A stretch of 8,961 nt of DNA from Hyphomicrobiaceae bacterium (GTDB lineage Bacteria > Pseudomonadota > Alphaproteobacteria > Rhizobiales > Hyphomicrobiaceae). Within the stretch, counting starts at the first letter, position 1, and each line of letters begins with the position of its first letter. Made by a program: the position numbers and the translations under genes. Under the pieces are notes generated by a model. That model did no database searches. It saw only the letters and a program-made list of their open reading frames with translations, and was not told the origin of the DNA. Location of the stretch: NCBI GenBank assembly GCA_021775715.1, contig JAJFHI010000304.1:1-8961 (forward strand), given 5' to 3'. Shown here piece after piece: positions 1-6,187 of the stretch.

Positions 1-34
1 TTTCAATCGTGACTTTAATCGAGATCCCACTTTG

Positions 35-958
35 ATGCCGTTCCAAATCTATTATCTAGGCTCTCCCGATCTGCCGCTGCCGCCGCACCACCGTTTTCCG
101 GCAACGAAGTATCGCTTGCTCTATGAAACGCTGCTTGATGAAGCCGGCGAGCACGGGTTTGAATTTACGCATTCGCCGTTGATTTCCCGGGAAGACCTCT
201 ACCGCTGCCACAGCCGACGTTATGTCGACGCGATCTTCGATGGCACGTTGTCGGCCGAGGAGCAGAAACAGATCGCGTTGCCGTGGAGTGAAACTCTGGT
301 GCATCGCTCGCGCAGTGCGGTCGGTGGATCGTTAGCGACGGCGCGATTGGCGTTGGATATAGGCGCAGCCGGGCAGTTGGCTGGTGGCACGCACCATGCC
401 CACCACGATTACGGCTCCGGCTTTTGCGTATTTAACGATCTCGCCGTTACCGCAAGCGTTTTGCAGAGGGAACGTCCTGGTATTCGTGTCGCCATCCTGG
501 ATCTCGACGTCCACCAGGGTGACGGCAATGCGCGCATGTTGTTGGACGATCCCGACACGATGGTCATCAGTGTGCATGGCGCTCGCAATTTTCCGTTCGA
601 CAAAGCCAACTCCGACCTCGACATTCCCCTGCCCGACAAGTCCGATGACAATGCGTATTTGATCGCGGTTGAACAGGCGCTGACGGCGGTCGAAACTTTC
701 GCGCCGGATATTCTACTCTACATTTCCGGTGTTGATCCGTTGATCGACGACAGGCTTGGCCGACTATCTGTGTCTATGGACGGATTGAAGGCCCGTGATC
801 AACGCGTGCTCTCTTTTTGCCGAGGTCAGGGACTGCCCATCGCGATTGTAGTTGGCGGTGGATATGCTGAACCAATCACTCTAACGGTTGAGGCCTACGC
901 CAACACGTTTCGCGTTGCAGCCGACGTGTTTGCAGCGTCCCCTGCATCTATGGTGTAG
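35..958 (+). CDS. Histone deacetylase family protein (AcuC/HDAC-like zinc amidohydrolase)
   Basis: Zinc-dependent deacetylase of the arginase/deacetylase fold, expected to remove acetyl or similar acyl groups from lysine or polyamine-type substrates in the cytoplasm; the true bacterial substrate is unknown. The protein is about 307 residues, normal for the family. Counting from the ATG at 35, it shows the LPLPPHHRFP N-terminal motif (about 13-22), the catalytic GTHHAH histidine pair (about 120-121), the DLDVHQGDG block with zinc ligands Asp158 and His160, GVDP with the third zinc ligand Asp234, and GGGY with the catalytic Tyr277. All key residues are present, so the enzyme should be active. 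The start is uncertain: TTG at 32 precedes the ATG, the frame stays open to the left window edge, and only a weak purine run (21-24) lies upstream. The ATG gives the usual family N-terminus. No link to the pilus genes is visible. Confidence 0.93.
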   Translation: MPFQIYYLGSPDLPLPPHHRFPATKYRLLYETLLDEAGEHGFEFTHSPLISREDLYRCHSRRYVDAIFDGTLSAEEQKQIALPWSETLVHRSRSAVGGSLATARLALDIGAAGQLAGGTHHAHHDYGSGFCVFNDLAVTASVLQRERPGIRVAILDLDVHQGDGNARMLLDDPDTMVISVHGARNFPFDKANSDLDIPLPDKSDDNAYLIAVEQALTAVETFAPDILLYISGVDPLIDDRLGRLSVSMDGLKARDQRVLSFCRGQGLPIAIVVGGGYAEPITLTVEAYANTFRVAADVFAASPASMV

Positions 959-1129
959 CTGCAATCTTATTGTTCGTTGATGATGCCTTGTGCTGTTTAC
1001 TTAAGGTAATCGCGGATTGTGACCGTGGGTTTGTTCGTTATCCACATGCGACACCGGCTCAAAGGCTCCCTGAGCGGCCACGAATCTGGTGCATATCAAA
1101 GCTATTCTTGGTTTTGAGGAGCCTTCATA

Positions 1130-1942
1130 ATGGCAAACTTCCCAACACACATCGCTGTCGGCACCATTGTTTCAGGCGCACTCGCGACATTGACGTTGGC
1201 GGCTGATGTTGTGGCGCCGGAAAATCTGGTCGCGATTACGATGGCCGGCGTGTTGGGATCGGTGCTGCCGGACATCGACTTACAGAGCTCGCGTGCCAGT
1301 CGCATTATGTTTGGCGGACTTGCCGTCTTCTTCTCGTTTTGTGTGCTGTTTGCGTTTGCTGAGAAGTTTTCGATCGCCGAGCTTTGGATTCTTTGGCTCG
1401 GCACGCTCATCTTCGTCCGCTATGTCCTGCACGAAATATTCCATCGCATATCGATCCATCGGGGCGTGTGGCATTCGATATTGGCGGCGGTTTTCGTCAG
1501 TGGTGCAACGGCGGCCGTCTTTTATCACGTATTCGGTCGTCATGAGGGTGTCGCGTGGCTGGCAGCAGGCTTCATGTTTATCGGCTACCTTGTGCACTTG
1601 ACGCTTGATGAGATTTATTCAGTTGATGTCATGGATCGTCGTCTTAAGGCGTCATTTGGCACTGCCTTGAAGTGGATTGATGAGAAGCGTCCAAGCCACA
1701 CGGCTGCCATGGCCGTGGCTGCGATTGCAGTCATGTTTGTGACGCCGTCGACGAAGACATTCGTTGATGGGATTACCTCACAGAACCTTTGGGTGGGCCT
1801 GAATCAACGGTTTTTGCCTGACGACAACACCTGGTTTGGTATCTCAACGTCGCCCAAAAAGCTCGTGGCGGCCCCCGGGTCTATTAACAGCGGTGACAGC
1901 GAATCCACCGACATCACAACCGGCAGCGTTCAGCAACAGTAG
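1130..1942 (+). CDS. YdjM/DUF457-type inner-membrane metal-dependent hydrolase
   Basis: Polytopic membrane protein of 270 residues resembling the YdjM (DUF457) family, annotated as membrane-bound metal-dependent hydrolase; E. coli YdjM is a LexA/SOS-regulated member, but the biochemical activity is not established. Family hallmarks are His7 in the N-terminal THIAVG segment, LPDID (46-50) after the first hydrophobic stretch, HRGVWHS (110-116), and GYLVHLTLDE (152-161), whose His and Asp residues form the putative metal site. Hydrophobic segments lie roughly at 10-28, 32-47, 60-78, 85-103, 116-134, 142-158 and 192-206. The last 60 or so residues are polar and low in complexity, ending in a Gln run. 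GAGGAG at 1116-1121 sits 8 bases before the ATG and fixes the start. It is convergent with the tetR-type gene, 75 bases away. No SOS box was recognised upstream. Confidence 0.82.
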   Translation: MANFPTHIAVGTIVSGALATLTLAADVVAPENLVAITMAGVLGSVLPDIDLQSSRASRIMFGGLAVFFSFCVLFAFAEKFSIAELWILWLGTLIFVRYVLHEIFHRISIHRGVWHSILAAVFVSGATAAVFYHVFGRHEGVAWLAAGFMFIGYLVHLTLDEIYSVDVMDRRLKASFGTALKWIDEKRPSHTAAMAVAAIAVMFVTPSTKTFVDGITSQNLWVGLNQRFLPDDNTWFGISTSPKKLVAAPGSINSGDSESTDITTGSVQQQ

Positions 1943-2017
1943 GTCATTGTTTGGTGTAGATCGTTGTCACAAAGCGCATATAAATAGCCTTACGCTTCCT
2001 GCGCGATTTGGCAGTCG

Positions 2018-2635
2018 CTACGAGGTGCCGATCTGGCTGCGCTCGCTGAGGCCAGCCAAATACGTGTCAACCAAATCGTCAACAAGTGGCCGCGCACTTT
2101 CTGCAGTGATCGTCGATAACTTGTCTGTGGTCGACAAAGAGGTGATGCCGTGCACACCCGCCCACAGAACACGCGCAGCTCTCTTCAAGGCGAACTCGTC
2201 GTGGTTAGGCATTAGCGGTGCAAGTGCTGTTTCGATCCGTTGCATGAGATCGTCAAGCTTAGCTTGATACCAATCCGGGATGTTACGGTCTGTCGGAAGA
2301 TGGTGCTCGAAAAGCAAGTTCCATAGTCGGGGATTGTCGTGGGTGAACTGCAGGTAGACGTCAGCCAGGTTTTTGATGTGCGTGCGCGGGTCGGAACCGG
2401 AGGACACTTCGCTCAGGCGGTTGGACAAGGAATCCAGCATCCGGCCTTCGATGGTGAGCACGAGGTCATCAAGGTTTTCAAAGACGTTGTAGAGCGTGCC
2501 GGGTGAGTATTCGATGCGGCGCGCTATCTCGCGGGCGGAGAGGCTTGCCAATCCTCCGTTCTCGATCAAGCTTGTGGCTGCGCTAAGTATAAGCTCGCGC
2601 AACTCTTCCGCAGTGTGAACTGATCGCCGACCCAT
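2018..2635 (-). CDS. TetR/AcrR family transcriptional regulator (WHG-type C-terminal domain)
   Basis: One-component repressor of 205 residues, the family's typical size. The N-terminal TetR DNA-binding domain spans about 10-60, with the helix-turn-helix at about 33-52 (LSAREIARRIEYSPGTLYNVF) followed by the usual ENLDDLV. The C-terminal ligand/dimerisation half contains LWAGVHGITSL (157-167), matching the conserved W/L-x-G-x-H-G block of the WHG-type TetR C-terminal domain. GGAAAG (minus strand, 2648-2643) lies 7 bases before the ATG. The gene is transcribed away from the pilus genes. No efflux pump or enzyme gene is divergent from it in this window, so its target cannot be inferred. A short inverted repeat at 2712-2724 in its own upstream region could be an autoregulatory operator. 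Confidence 0.9.
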   Translation of the reverse strand: MGRRSVHTAEELRELILSAATSLIENGGLASLSAREIARRIEYSPGTLYNVFENLDDLVLTIEGRMLDSLSNRLSEVSSGSDPRTHIKNLADVYLQFTHDNPRLWNLLFEHHLPTDRNIPDWYQAKLDDLMQRIETALAPLMPNHDEFALKRAARVLWAGVHGITSLSTTDKLSTITAESARPLVDDLVDTYLAGLSERSQIGTS

Positions 2636-2711
2636 TGGGTTTCTTTCCGAAACTTCATCTGCATCTTGGCAGTATCATCGGCAAAACATAACGGTGTGAG
2701 CTGTGTTTCTG

Positions 2712-2724
2712 CAAGCTTTGCTTG
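2712..2724. promoter_or_regulatory. Candidate operator: CAAGC-TTT-GCTTG inverted repeat upstream of the TetR gene
   Basis: A perfect 5-bp inverted repeat with a 3-base spacer lies 77 bases upstream of the TetR start codon, beside an AT-rich stretch holding the palindrome TATGCATA (2730-2737). TetR regulators often bind palindromes in their own promoters. The assignment is inference from position and symmetry only, and short palindromes are common by chance. Confidence 0.25.
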
Positions 2725-2810
2725 ATATTTATGCATATAAACCCGTCGTTGCAGAGGTTTCACCGCCATATTTTTGCGGTTGCAACATTGTTGGTGATGA
2801 TCGGACCAAT

Positions 2811-2841
2811 AAAAAAGGGCGGTCTACGGTGGACCACCCTT
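2811..2841 (-). terminator. Rho-independent terminator of the TadE-like operon
   Basis: On the minus strand this reads as a 10-bp stem (AAGGGTGGTC / GACCGCCCTT) with a 7-base loop, followed by TTTTTT. One pair is U-G, which forms only in the minus-strand RNA (it is a C-A mismatch on the plus strand), so the direction is clear. It lies 31 bases beyond the stop codon of the gene ending at 2873 and marks the end of that transcription unit. Confidence 0.9.
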
Positions 2842-2872
2842 CCTAAAATACTATTGTTCCGACGTTGCTTAC

Positions 2873-3535
2873 TTAGCAGCCAGACTGACAGTTGTTGTTG
2901 TCAAAGTCGTTGCAGTTGTGGCGCGGACTATGAACCGAGAAGTCCTCCCACGTTGAGTTGGCGTCGGTGAACAATTGCATGCCCAATACCTCGGCTACGA
3001 AAATGGGTTGGAAATCGTACTGCGACTGAACCACAATAATGCGACCACCTGGAGGAACGAGGCTTGCGATGTTGACAGTTGTGCTGCCAGCGTTGGCGTT
3101 TGCGAAGTCGTCACATTTGGCGCTGTTAAATGGGTGACCGTTATGGAGGTATGGCTCGGAATAGATCCGCGGCGGATCTCCATTTGTCGGACGCTCGACT
3201 GGAATTACAGCGAGACGCAATCGGTTCGGGTTGTAAGGCAGCATGATGTGTTGAATAGCATCCGTCATGCTTTGCAAGATGGCGTCGCGATCGGCTGGTG
3301 AGGTTCCAAAGTTTTCCTGCCTTGCAACGAGGTCACTCATCATTGATGTGACCATGTCGAATTTTCGATCAAGCTGAATGGCGCGGCCAGCTTCGACGAG
3401 ACCGAAGAATGCAATCAACAGGATCGGCAAGATGAATGCAAATTCGATTGCTGCGACGCCACGGCAATCGTCCGCCAACCTGCGCACACCGGTGATGTCG
3501 AGGCGACATTCATATCCGAGTATATTACGTGACAT
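2873..3535 (-). CDS. TadE-like minor pseudopilin (second gene of the pair)
   Basis: Pilus assembly protein of the TadE/TadG type, 220 residues, a minor pseudopilin needed for Flp pilus biogenesis in studied systems. A short cytoplasmic leader of about 26 residues is followed by G26|VAAIEF, a prepilin-peptidase-like site with Glu at +5 of the mature part, and one hydrophobic helix (about 27-48). The rest is periplasmic. The mature part has four cysteines, three of them packed in the last 15 residues (HNCNDFDNNNCQSGC), an even number compatible with disulfides. It lacks the length and von Willebrand domain of a full TadG. GGAG (3548-3545) lies 9 bases before the ATG. It follows the other TadE-like gene by 58 bases on the same strand and precedes a strong terminator. 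Whether to call it TadE or TadF is not decidable here. Confidence 0.85.
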   Translation of the reverse strand: MSRNILGYECRLDITGVRRLADDCRGVAAIEFAFILPILLIAFFGLVEAGRAIQLDRKFDMVTSMMSDLVARQENFGTSPADRDAILQSMTDAIQHIMLPYNPNRLRLAVIPVERPTNGDPPRIYSEPYLHNGHPFNSAKCDDFANANAGSTTVNIASLVPPGGRIIVVQSQYDFQPIFVAEVLGMQLFTDANSTWEDFSVHSPRHNCNDFDNNNCQSGC

Positions 3536-3593
3536 GCGGTTTAACTCCGTAAACTTGGACGTCGGCAGTTTGTGTTGTTCGAAAACGTCGGTC

Positions 3594-4235
3594 TTAGTCT
3601 TGGTAAGGTTCGATTCTGAATGTTGTAGCGGACTGAATTACCGGTGCGCCGTTGTCCAAAGTGCCTGAGCCCCAAAGATTGTAGAGCTTCATGAATTTTG
3701 GCAGAGACTGAGCCATGGAAAATTCATAGCAGAGCGTCATGAGGAAAATTTCACCAGCACCGCCAGACTGATCCTGAAGCTGGATTGGGTTACCGTCCGA
3801 GTCAGTTTCCTGTGCGCCGTCAGACAAGACAACTTCGGAATCTGAGTTTGTGCCAGTGCATGACGGAGCAGTAATGTCAGTCCAATCCGTACCGGAATCA
3901 ACGTGCACGCGAATGTTGTTGCAATTGATCGCCGAACCGCCTGCGGTGCAGACATCTTCCTTAAACTTGGCGATCGTATCGCCACGGTTCTGTGCCTGTC
4001 CTGTACGCACATCGCGTGCGGCACTCTCTGCTGCAGCGTCCAGTGCAATGTTCGTGAACATATAAAAGCCGTAGCTTATAATGCTGAACACGAGATAGAA
4101 GAACGGGATAACGAGTAAGGAAAACTCGATGATCGTCGATCCGCGTGTGTCTGACTTGAATCGAGTGATGAAATCACGAGGTGATTTCGTGGCGTTGCCA
4201 CCTAGATGTGTCGAATTCTTCGCCGTCAAACTCAT
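3594..4235 (-). CDS. TadE-like minor pseudopilin (first gene of the pair)
   Basis: 213-residue TadE-type pilus assembly protein. Residues 1-32 form a charged cytoplasmic leader ending in SDTRG32|STIIEF, a predicted CpaA cleavage site with Glu37 at +5, followed by a hydrophobic helix (about 33-57) rich in Phe and Tyr. The periplasmic part contains four Cys (EDVC, INC, PSC, TLCYEF), which could make two disulfides, and an acidic Ser/Asp-rich middle (about 120-155). This is typical of the TadE family, in which only the N-terminal helix is well conserved. No good Shine-Dalgarno is visible before the ATG (only AGAGTTGAG further upstream), so translation may be weak; no better start is seen. It heads a two-gene unit with the gene at 2873-3535. 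Confidence 0.85.
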   Translation of the reverse strand: MSLTAKNSTHLGGNATKSPRDFITRFKSDTRGSTIIEFSLLVIPFFYLVFSIISYGFYMFTNIALDAAAESAARDVRTGQAQNRGDTIAKFKEDVCTAGGSAINCNNIRVHVDSGTDWTDITAPSCTGTNSDSEVVLSDGAQETDSDGNPIQLQDQSGGAGEIFLMTLCYEFSMAQSLPKFMKLYNLWGSGTLDNGAPVIQSATTFRIEPYQD

Positions 4236-4266
4236 GGCTATTACTCAACTCTTGTGCTTATAAATT

Positions 4267-4284
4267 GGTACTTCCATTAGTACC
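4267..4284. promoter_or_regulatory. Inverted repeat GGTAC-N8-GTACC in the promoter region of the TadE-like operon
   Basis: A perfect 5-bp inverted repeat with an 8-base spacer, 31 bases upstream of the start codon of the minus-strand pseudopilin unit. It contains ATTAGTAC (4276-4283), also found in the direct repeat before flp2. A minus-strand TATAAG that could serve as a -10 lies just downstream, which would place the repeat between -35 and -10. A regulator site is inferred, not shown. Confidence 0.35.
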
Positions 4285-4529
4285 TTCATTCTTATGAAAA
4301 ATTTATTGACTGCATCGGAATTGAGCCATCAGAGTGAATAAAGGCTTAATGAATTCTAACAGTTGCGGGTGTCGGTTTGAGATCCCCGACAAAAATTGCT
4401 GCTCAGCTGGATTACGAAAAGAAATCGCCCGTATATATAGACAGGTGCCAGTAATTGTTGCGTCAAGTGGCAAGAGTGTCTGTCAGGCTGAGTTGAAGGC
4501 CGGGGCATGATGCGCGTTGCCAAGACAAC

Positions 4530-4567
4530 AAAAAAACGCTGGCATAGGTTTCAGCCCATACCAGCGT
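4530..4567 (-). terminator. Rho-independent terminator of the PilN-like gene
   Basis: Read on the minus strand, AAACGCTGGTATGGG pairs with CCTATGCCAGCGTTT in a 15-bp stem (two G-U pairs) around a CTGAAA loop and runs into a T tract (A7 on the plus strand, 4530-4536). The two G-U pairs would be C-A mismatches on the other strand, so it is directional. It lies 24 bases past the stop codon at 4592. Confidence 0.93.
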
Positions 4568-4591
4568 TTGTATGATGTGCGGCAGTGTAGA

Positions 4592-5101
4592 TTAGTTGCC
4601 TGTGTCGCCGGATGAGCTACCTTCAGAGAACTTTGTCTTTGTCGACGAGTGCTTCGAGATCATGTCGAAGAATTGAGTGCTGTCGCCAATAGTGATCGTC
4701 GGCGAGCAGTTTGGCGAGCACGTGAAAGATTCGCGCTGGCTGCCTTTGTGCAGATTGACAACGCGGCGCTCATCACGTTGGACCACAATCCGTTGATCAT
4801 GGATTACGTTGCGCTCATCGTCGAGGGCGATGATGTTCGTGACGCCAAAGGTCTTACCAGTGACAATCAGTAGGTTGCCCCGCTGGACGGAAACGTCAGC
4901 AATCGACGGATTGCCAACAATAACATCAGCAATTTCGCGTGGCATCCGCAACAACTGTGATTGGTCGTAACGAACGATAAGGTCGTCGGCGACTGCGGTG
5001 GCGGTACTTGCCGTCATTGCTGCGACGAGCGTTGTGCCTGCAATCAATACGGTTGTGACAAAGCGGACATACTGGGATGTGTTCGCGGACATCAAGGTCA
5101 T
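4592..5101 (-). CDS. Stand-alone pilus assembly protein N-terminal (CpaC-N-like) domain protein
   Basis: Small exported protein of 169 residues. A Sec signal peptide covers about 1-38 (hydrophobic 14-30, AVA|DD cleavage). Residues about 41-112 match the 'pilus assembly protein N-terminal' domain found at the start of CpaC/RcpA secretins: MPREIADVIVGNPSIADVSV aligns with FPREVRDVLLSNPAAVDAVV of the CpaC encoded in this window, and both end in V-x-R-(D/E). A tail follows with a CSPNCSPTITIGD motif (Cys128 and Cys132, a possible disulfide), then a Ser/Thr-rich polar end. It has no secretin pore domain. Its likely role is as a periplasmic partner or stabiliser of the CpaC ring (inference). GGAGGA at 5116-5111 lies 9 bases before the ATG at 5101; a TTG at 5107 is too close to that site. 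It is divergent from the flp-cpa genes. Confidence 0.85.
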   Translation of the reverse strand: MTLMSANTSQYVRFVTTVLIAGTTLVAAMTASTATAVADDLIVRYDQSQLLRMPREIADVIVGNPSIADVSVQRGNLLIVTGKTFGVTNIIALDDERNVIHDQRIVVQRDERRVVNLHKGSQRESFTCSPNCSPTITIGDSTQFFDMISKHSSTKTKFSEGSSSGDTGN

Positions 5102-5678
5102 GATCAATAGTCCTCCAAAGGATCTCTAATGCCACTAAGCCATGAAATGGTGAATGAACCGCAAACAAGCGTCGCGATGTGGTGCAAATTTCGCCCGAGA
5201 CTTGAAGTGAACCTGTGGTGTGCAGCCAACTCCGACTTCTACGGTCCAACGCGCCGTGGCTTTTTGTGCAAACCGCTGATCAAAAGAGATGCGTGGGCCT
5301 AGAAGAGATTTGTCGTGCTGCAGTTTTTATGCTGCCCGGGTGCATAGGCTCGGCTAAAAGCACACAATATAAAAACATGGAAAGACTTCGAAGAAACAAA
5401 TTATTAATCAACAAATACTCTGAATAAAGCCGTGAATCCATGAAAATATGCAGATTATAACTTTTAGAAAAGAATTTAAACATCATCAATGCTTCATATC
5501 TTTACCCATAAATACTTAATTTACCTTGTCATCTACTCTGTTAATTCGATTATATTCCATTTTAACCTGCATTTAATACTTAGAGGTCTATTCTCAGGTC
5601 AGTTCAAACGACGAGGGCGCGCCCCGTGATTGGGCTTTGTGGAAGTTAGAGTTGATTTACATTTGGGAGAGAGTTGTC
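5102..5678. other. Divergent intergenic region with a very AT-rich core
   Basis: These 577 bases separate the PilN-like gene from flp1 and should hold both promoters. I see no believable gene; short open frames here lack ribosome sites and family resemblance. Positions 5401-5580 are about 26% G+C by count, far below the surrounding genes. The CtrA-like box lies at 5562-5576, a perfect GGGCGCGCCC palindrome lies in the flp1 leader (5615-5624), and a GANTC (CcrM-type) site lies near 5434. No clear promoter for the PilN-like gene was recognised. Confidence 0.6.
5562..5594 (+). promoter_or_regulatory. Predicted CtrA-activated promoter of flp pilin 1
   Basis: TTAACCTGCATTTAA at 5562-5576 is a perfect TTAA-N7-TTAA, the consensus box of the alphaproteobacterial cell-cycle regulator CtrA, which activates the pilA pilin gene in Caulobacter. 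TATTCT at 5589-5594 is a plausible -10, so the box would overlap the -35 region and transcription would begin near 5600, leaving a leader of about 79 bases. The box is seen; the promoter assignment is inference from its position. Confidence 0.65.
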
Positions 5679-5852
5679 ATGAAAAATTTCGTCGCACGTT
5701 TCGTTAAAGATGAGTCTGGTGCTACTGCAATCGAATACGGCCTTATTGCTGCTCTGATCGCTGTTGCAGCTGCTGCAACGATGAACACAGTCGGCGACAC
5801 GCTGATCCTGTTGTTCCAGCGCGTTATCACAGAAATCACAGCCAACATCTAA
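5679..5852 (+). CDS. flp: Flp family type IVb prepilin 1 (major pilin candidate)
   Basis: Structural pilin of the Tad pilus, 57 residues. The 14-residue leader (MKNFVARFVKDESG) ends at the prepilin peptidase site G14|ATAIEYGLI, with the conserved Glu19 and Tyr20 at +5 and +6 of the 43-residue mature pilin. A continuous hydrophobic helix follows, rich in Ala (about 21-35). This is the classic Flp signature and size. GGGAGAG at 5665-5671 precedes the ATG by about 7 bases; an upstream TTG in frame at 5637 has no such site and would spoil the leader. It has its own CtrA-like promoter and is followed by a large hairpin and a terminator, so it is probably made as a short, abundant separate mRNA. 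It is the better candidate for the main shaft subunit than the paralogue at 6188. Confidence 0.95.
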   Translation: MKNFVARFVKDESGATAIEYGLIAALIAVAAAATMNTVGDTLILLFQRVITEITANI

Positions 5853-5887
5853 TCGGCTTAGATTTCTTCAAGAACTACGACAAGTGT

Positions 5888-5927
5888 CTCCGGGGGGAGG
5901 GGTCTTTAGGACCTCTCCCTCTCGGAG
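5888..5927 (+). other. Large GC-rich stem-loop after flp1
   Basis: The RNA can fold with GGGAGGGGTC (5895-5904) against GACCTCTCCC (5910-5919), one G-U pair and a TTTAG loop, extended across a small internal loop by CTCCG (5888-5892) against CGGAG (5923-5927). It has no adjacent T tract, so it is not itself a standard terminator. Its place 35 bases after the pilin stop suggests a 3' structure that protects a highly expressed pilin mRNA from exonucleases (inference). Confidence 0.6.
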
Positions 5928-5936
5928 CTTCGATTT

Positions 5937-5965
5937 CGCCCGGTGCAGATATGCCGGGCGTTTTT
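5937..5965 (+). terminator. Rho-independent terminator after flp1
   Basis: A perfect 7-bp stem, CGCCCGG (5937-5943) with CCGGGCG (5954-5960), around a 10-base loop is followed directly by TTTTT. It would end the flp1 transcript, fully or partly, before flp2 and the cpa genes, allowing more pilin than assembly machinery to be made. Confidence 0.85.
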
Positions 5966-6054
5966 GTGTCTGCAGTTTGGATCAATCAGTATCCTGGTGC
6001 CGGTAGGTCTTCATTTTCTGTGGTCGAATTCCGCCTGTCGTCTGAATAAGAAAG

Positions 6055-6074
6055 CAAATTAGTACAAATTAGTA
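6055..6074 (+). repeat. Perfect tandem repeat CAAATTAGTA x2 upstream of flp2
   Basis: Two identical 10-bp units with no spacer, about one helical turn apart, so bound proteins would lie on the same DNA face. A third ATTAGT follows at 6095-6100. ATTAGTAC recurs at 4276-4283 before the TadE-like operon. The arrangement suggests a binding site for an activator of flp2 and the cpa genes; the factor is unknown. Confidence 0.5.
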
Positions 6075-6187
6075 ACTGTCAATTTGAACGTTCTATTAGT
6101 TGGTTGGGGCTATAGTTATCTGGGAAAAAGAACAATTGTTACTAGCCCAGTGGCAAGCCGGTTGAGTGTAGCGCGTTGGAGAGTCGA

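Larger units (their letters stand above)
4236..4591. other. Intergenic region between the TadE-like unit and the PilN-like gene
   Basis: This 356-base stretch has no convincing gene. Reading from the right it holds the terminator of the PilN-like gene (4530-4567), then the presumed promoter region of the TadE-like pair with the GGTAC-N8-GTACC inverted repeat at 4267-4284. A further inverted repeat, TGTCGG-N10-CCGACA (4370-4391), and a TATATA run near 4431-4438 have no clear role. TTAATGAATTCTAAC (4346-4360) resembles a CtrA box only poorly. Confidence 0.6.
5853..6187. other. Spacer between the two flp genes: hairpin, terminator, repeats
   Basis: This 335-base spacer contains no gene. In order it holds a long hairpin (5888-5927), an intrinsic terminator (5937-5965) and the tandem repeat CAAATTAGTA x2 (6055-6074), leading into the flp2 ribosome site. 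The region from about 5970 probably includes a separate flp2 promoter, but no good -35/-10 pair was found: TTGAAC (6084-6089) and TATAGT (6111-6116) are 21 bases apart, too wide. Confidence 0.55.

Noticed and set aside
970..1206. Open frame of 78 codons between the deacetylase and the YdjM-like gene
   Set aside because: Overlaps the start of the YdjM-like gene, has no ribosome site and resembles no family.
2722..2970. Open frame of 82 codons on the plus strand
   Set aside because: Runs through the minus-strand terminator and into the end of a well-supported TadE-like gene.
4346..4360. Possible CtrA box TTAATGAATTCTAAC before the TadE-like operon
   Set aside because: The second half is TAAC at N7 spacing or CTAA at N6; it does not fit the consensus on either strand.
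4370..4391. TGTCGG-N10-CCGACA as a terminator or sRNA end
   Set aside because: Weak 6-bp stem with a 10-base loop and no T tract on either strand; no promoter for a small RNA seen.
5215..5427. Open frame of 70 codons in the divergent intergenic region
   Set aside because: Starts with GTG without a ribosome site, has no recognisable family and enters the AT-rich island; likely chance.
6151..6167. Sigma-54-like promoter TGGCAAG-N4-TTGA before flp2
   Set aside because: The essential -12 GC is GA here; the -24 part alone is not enough.
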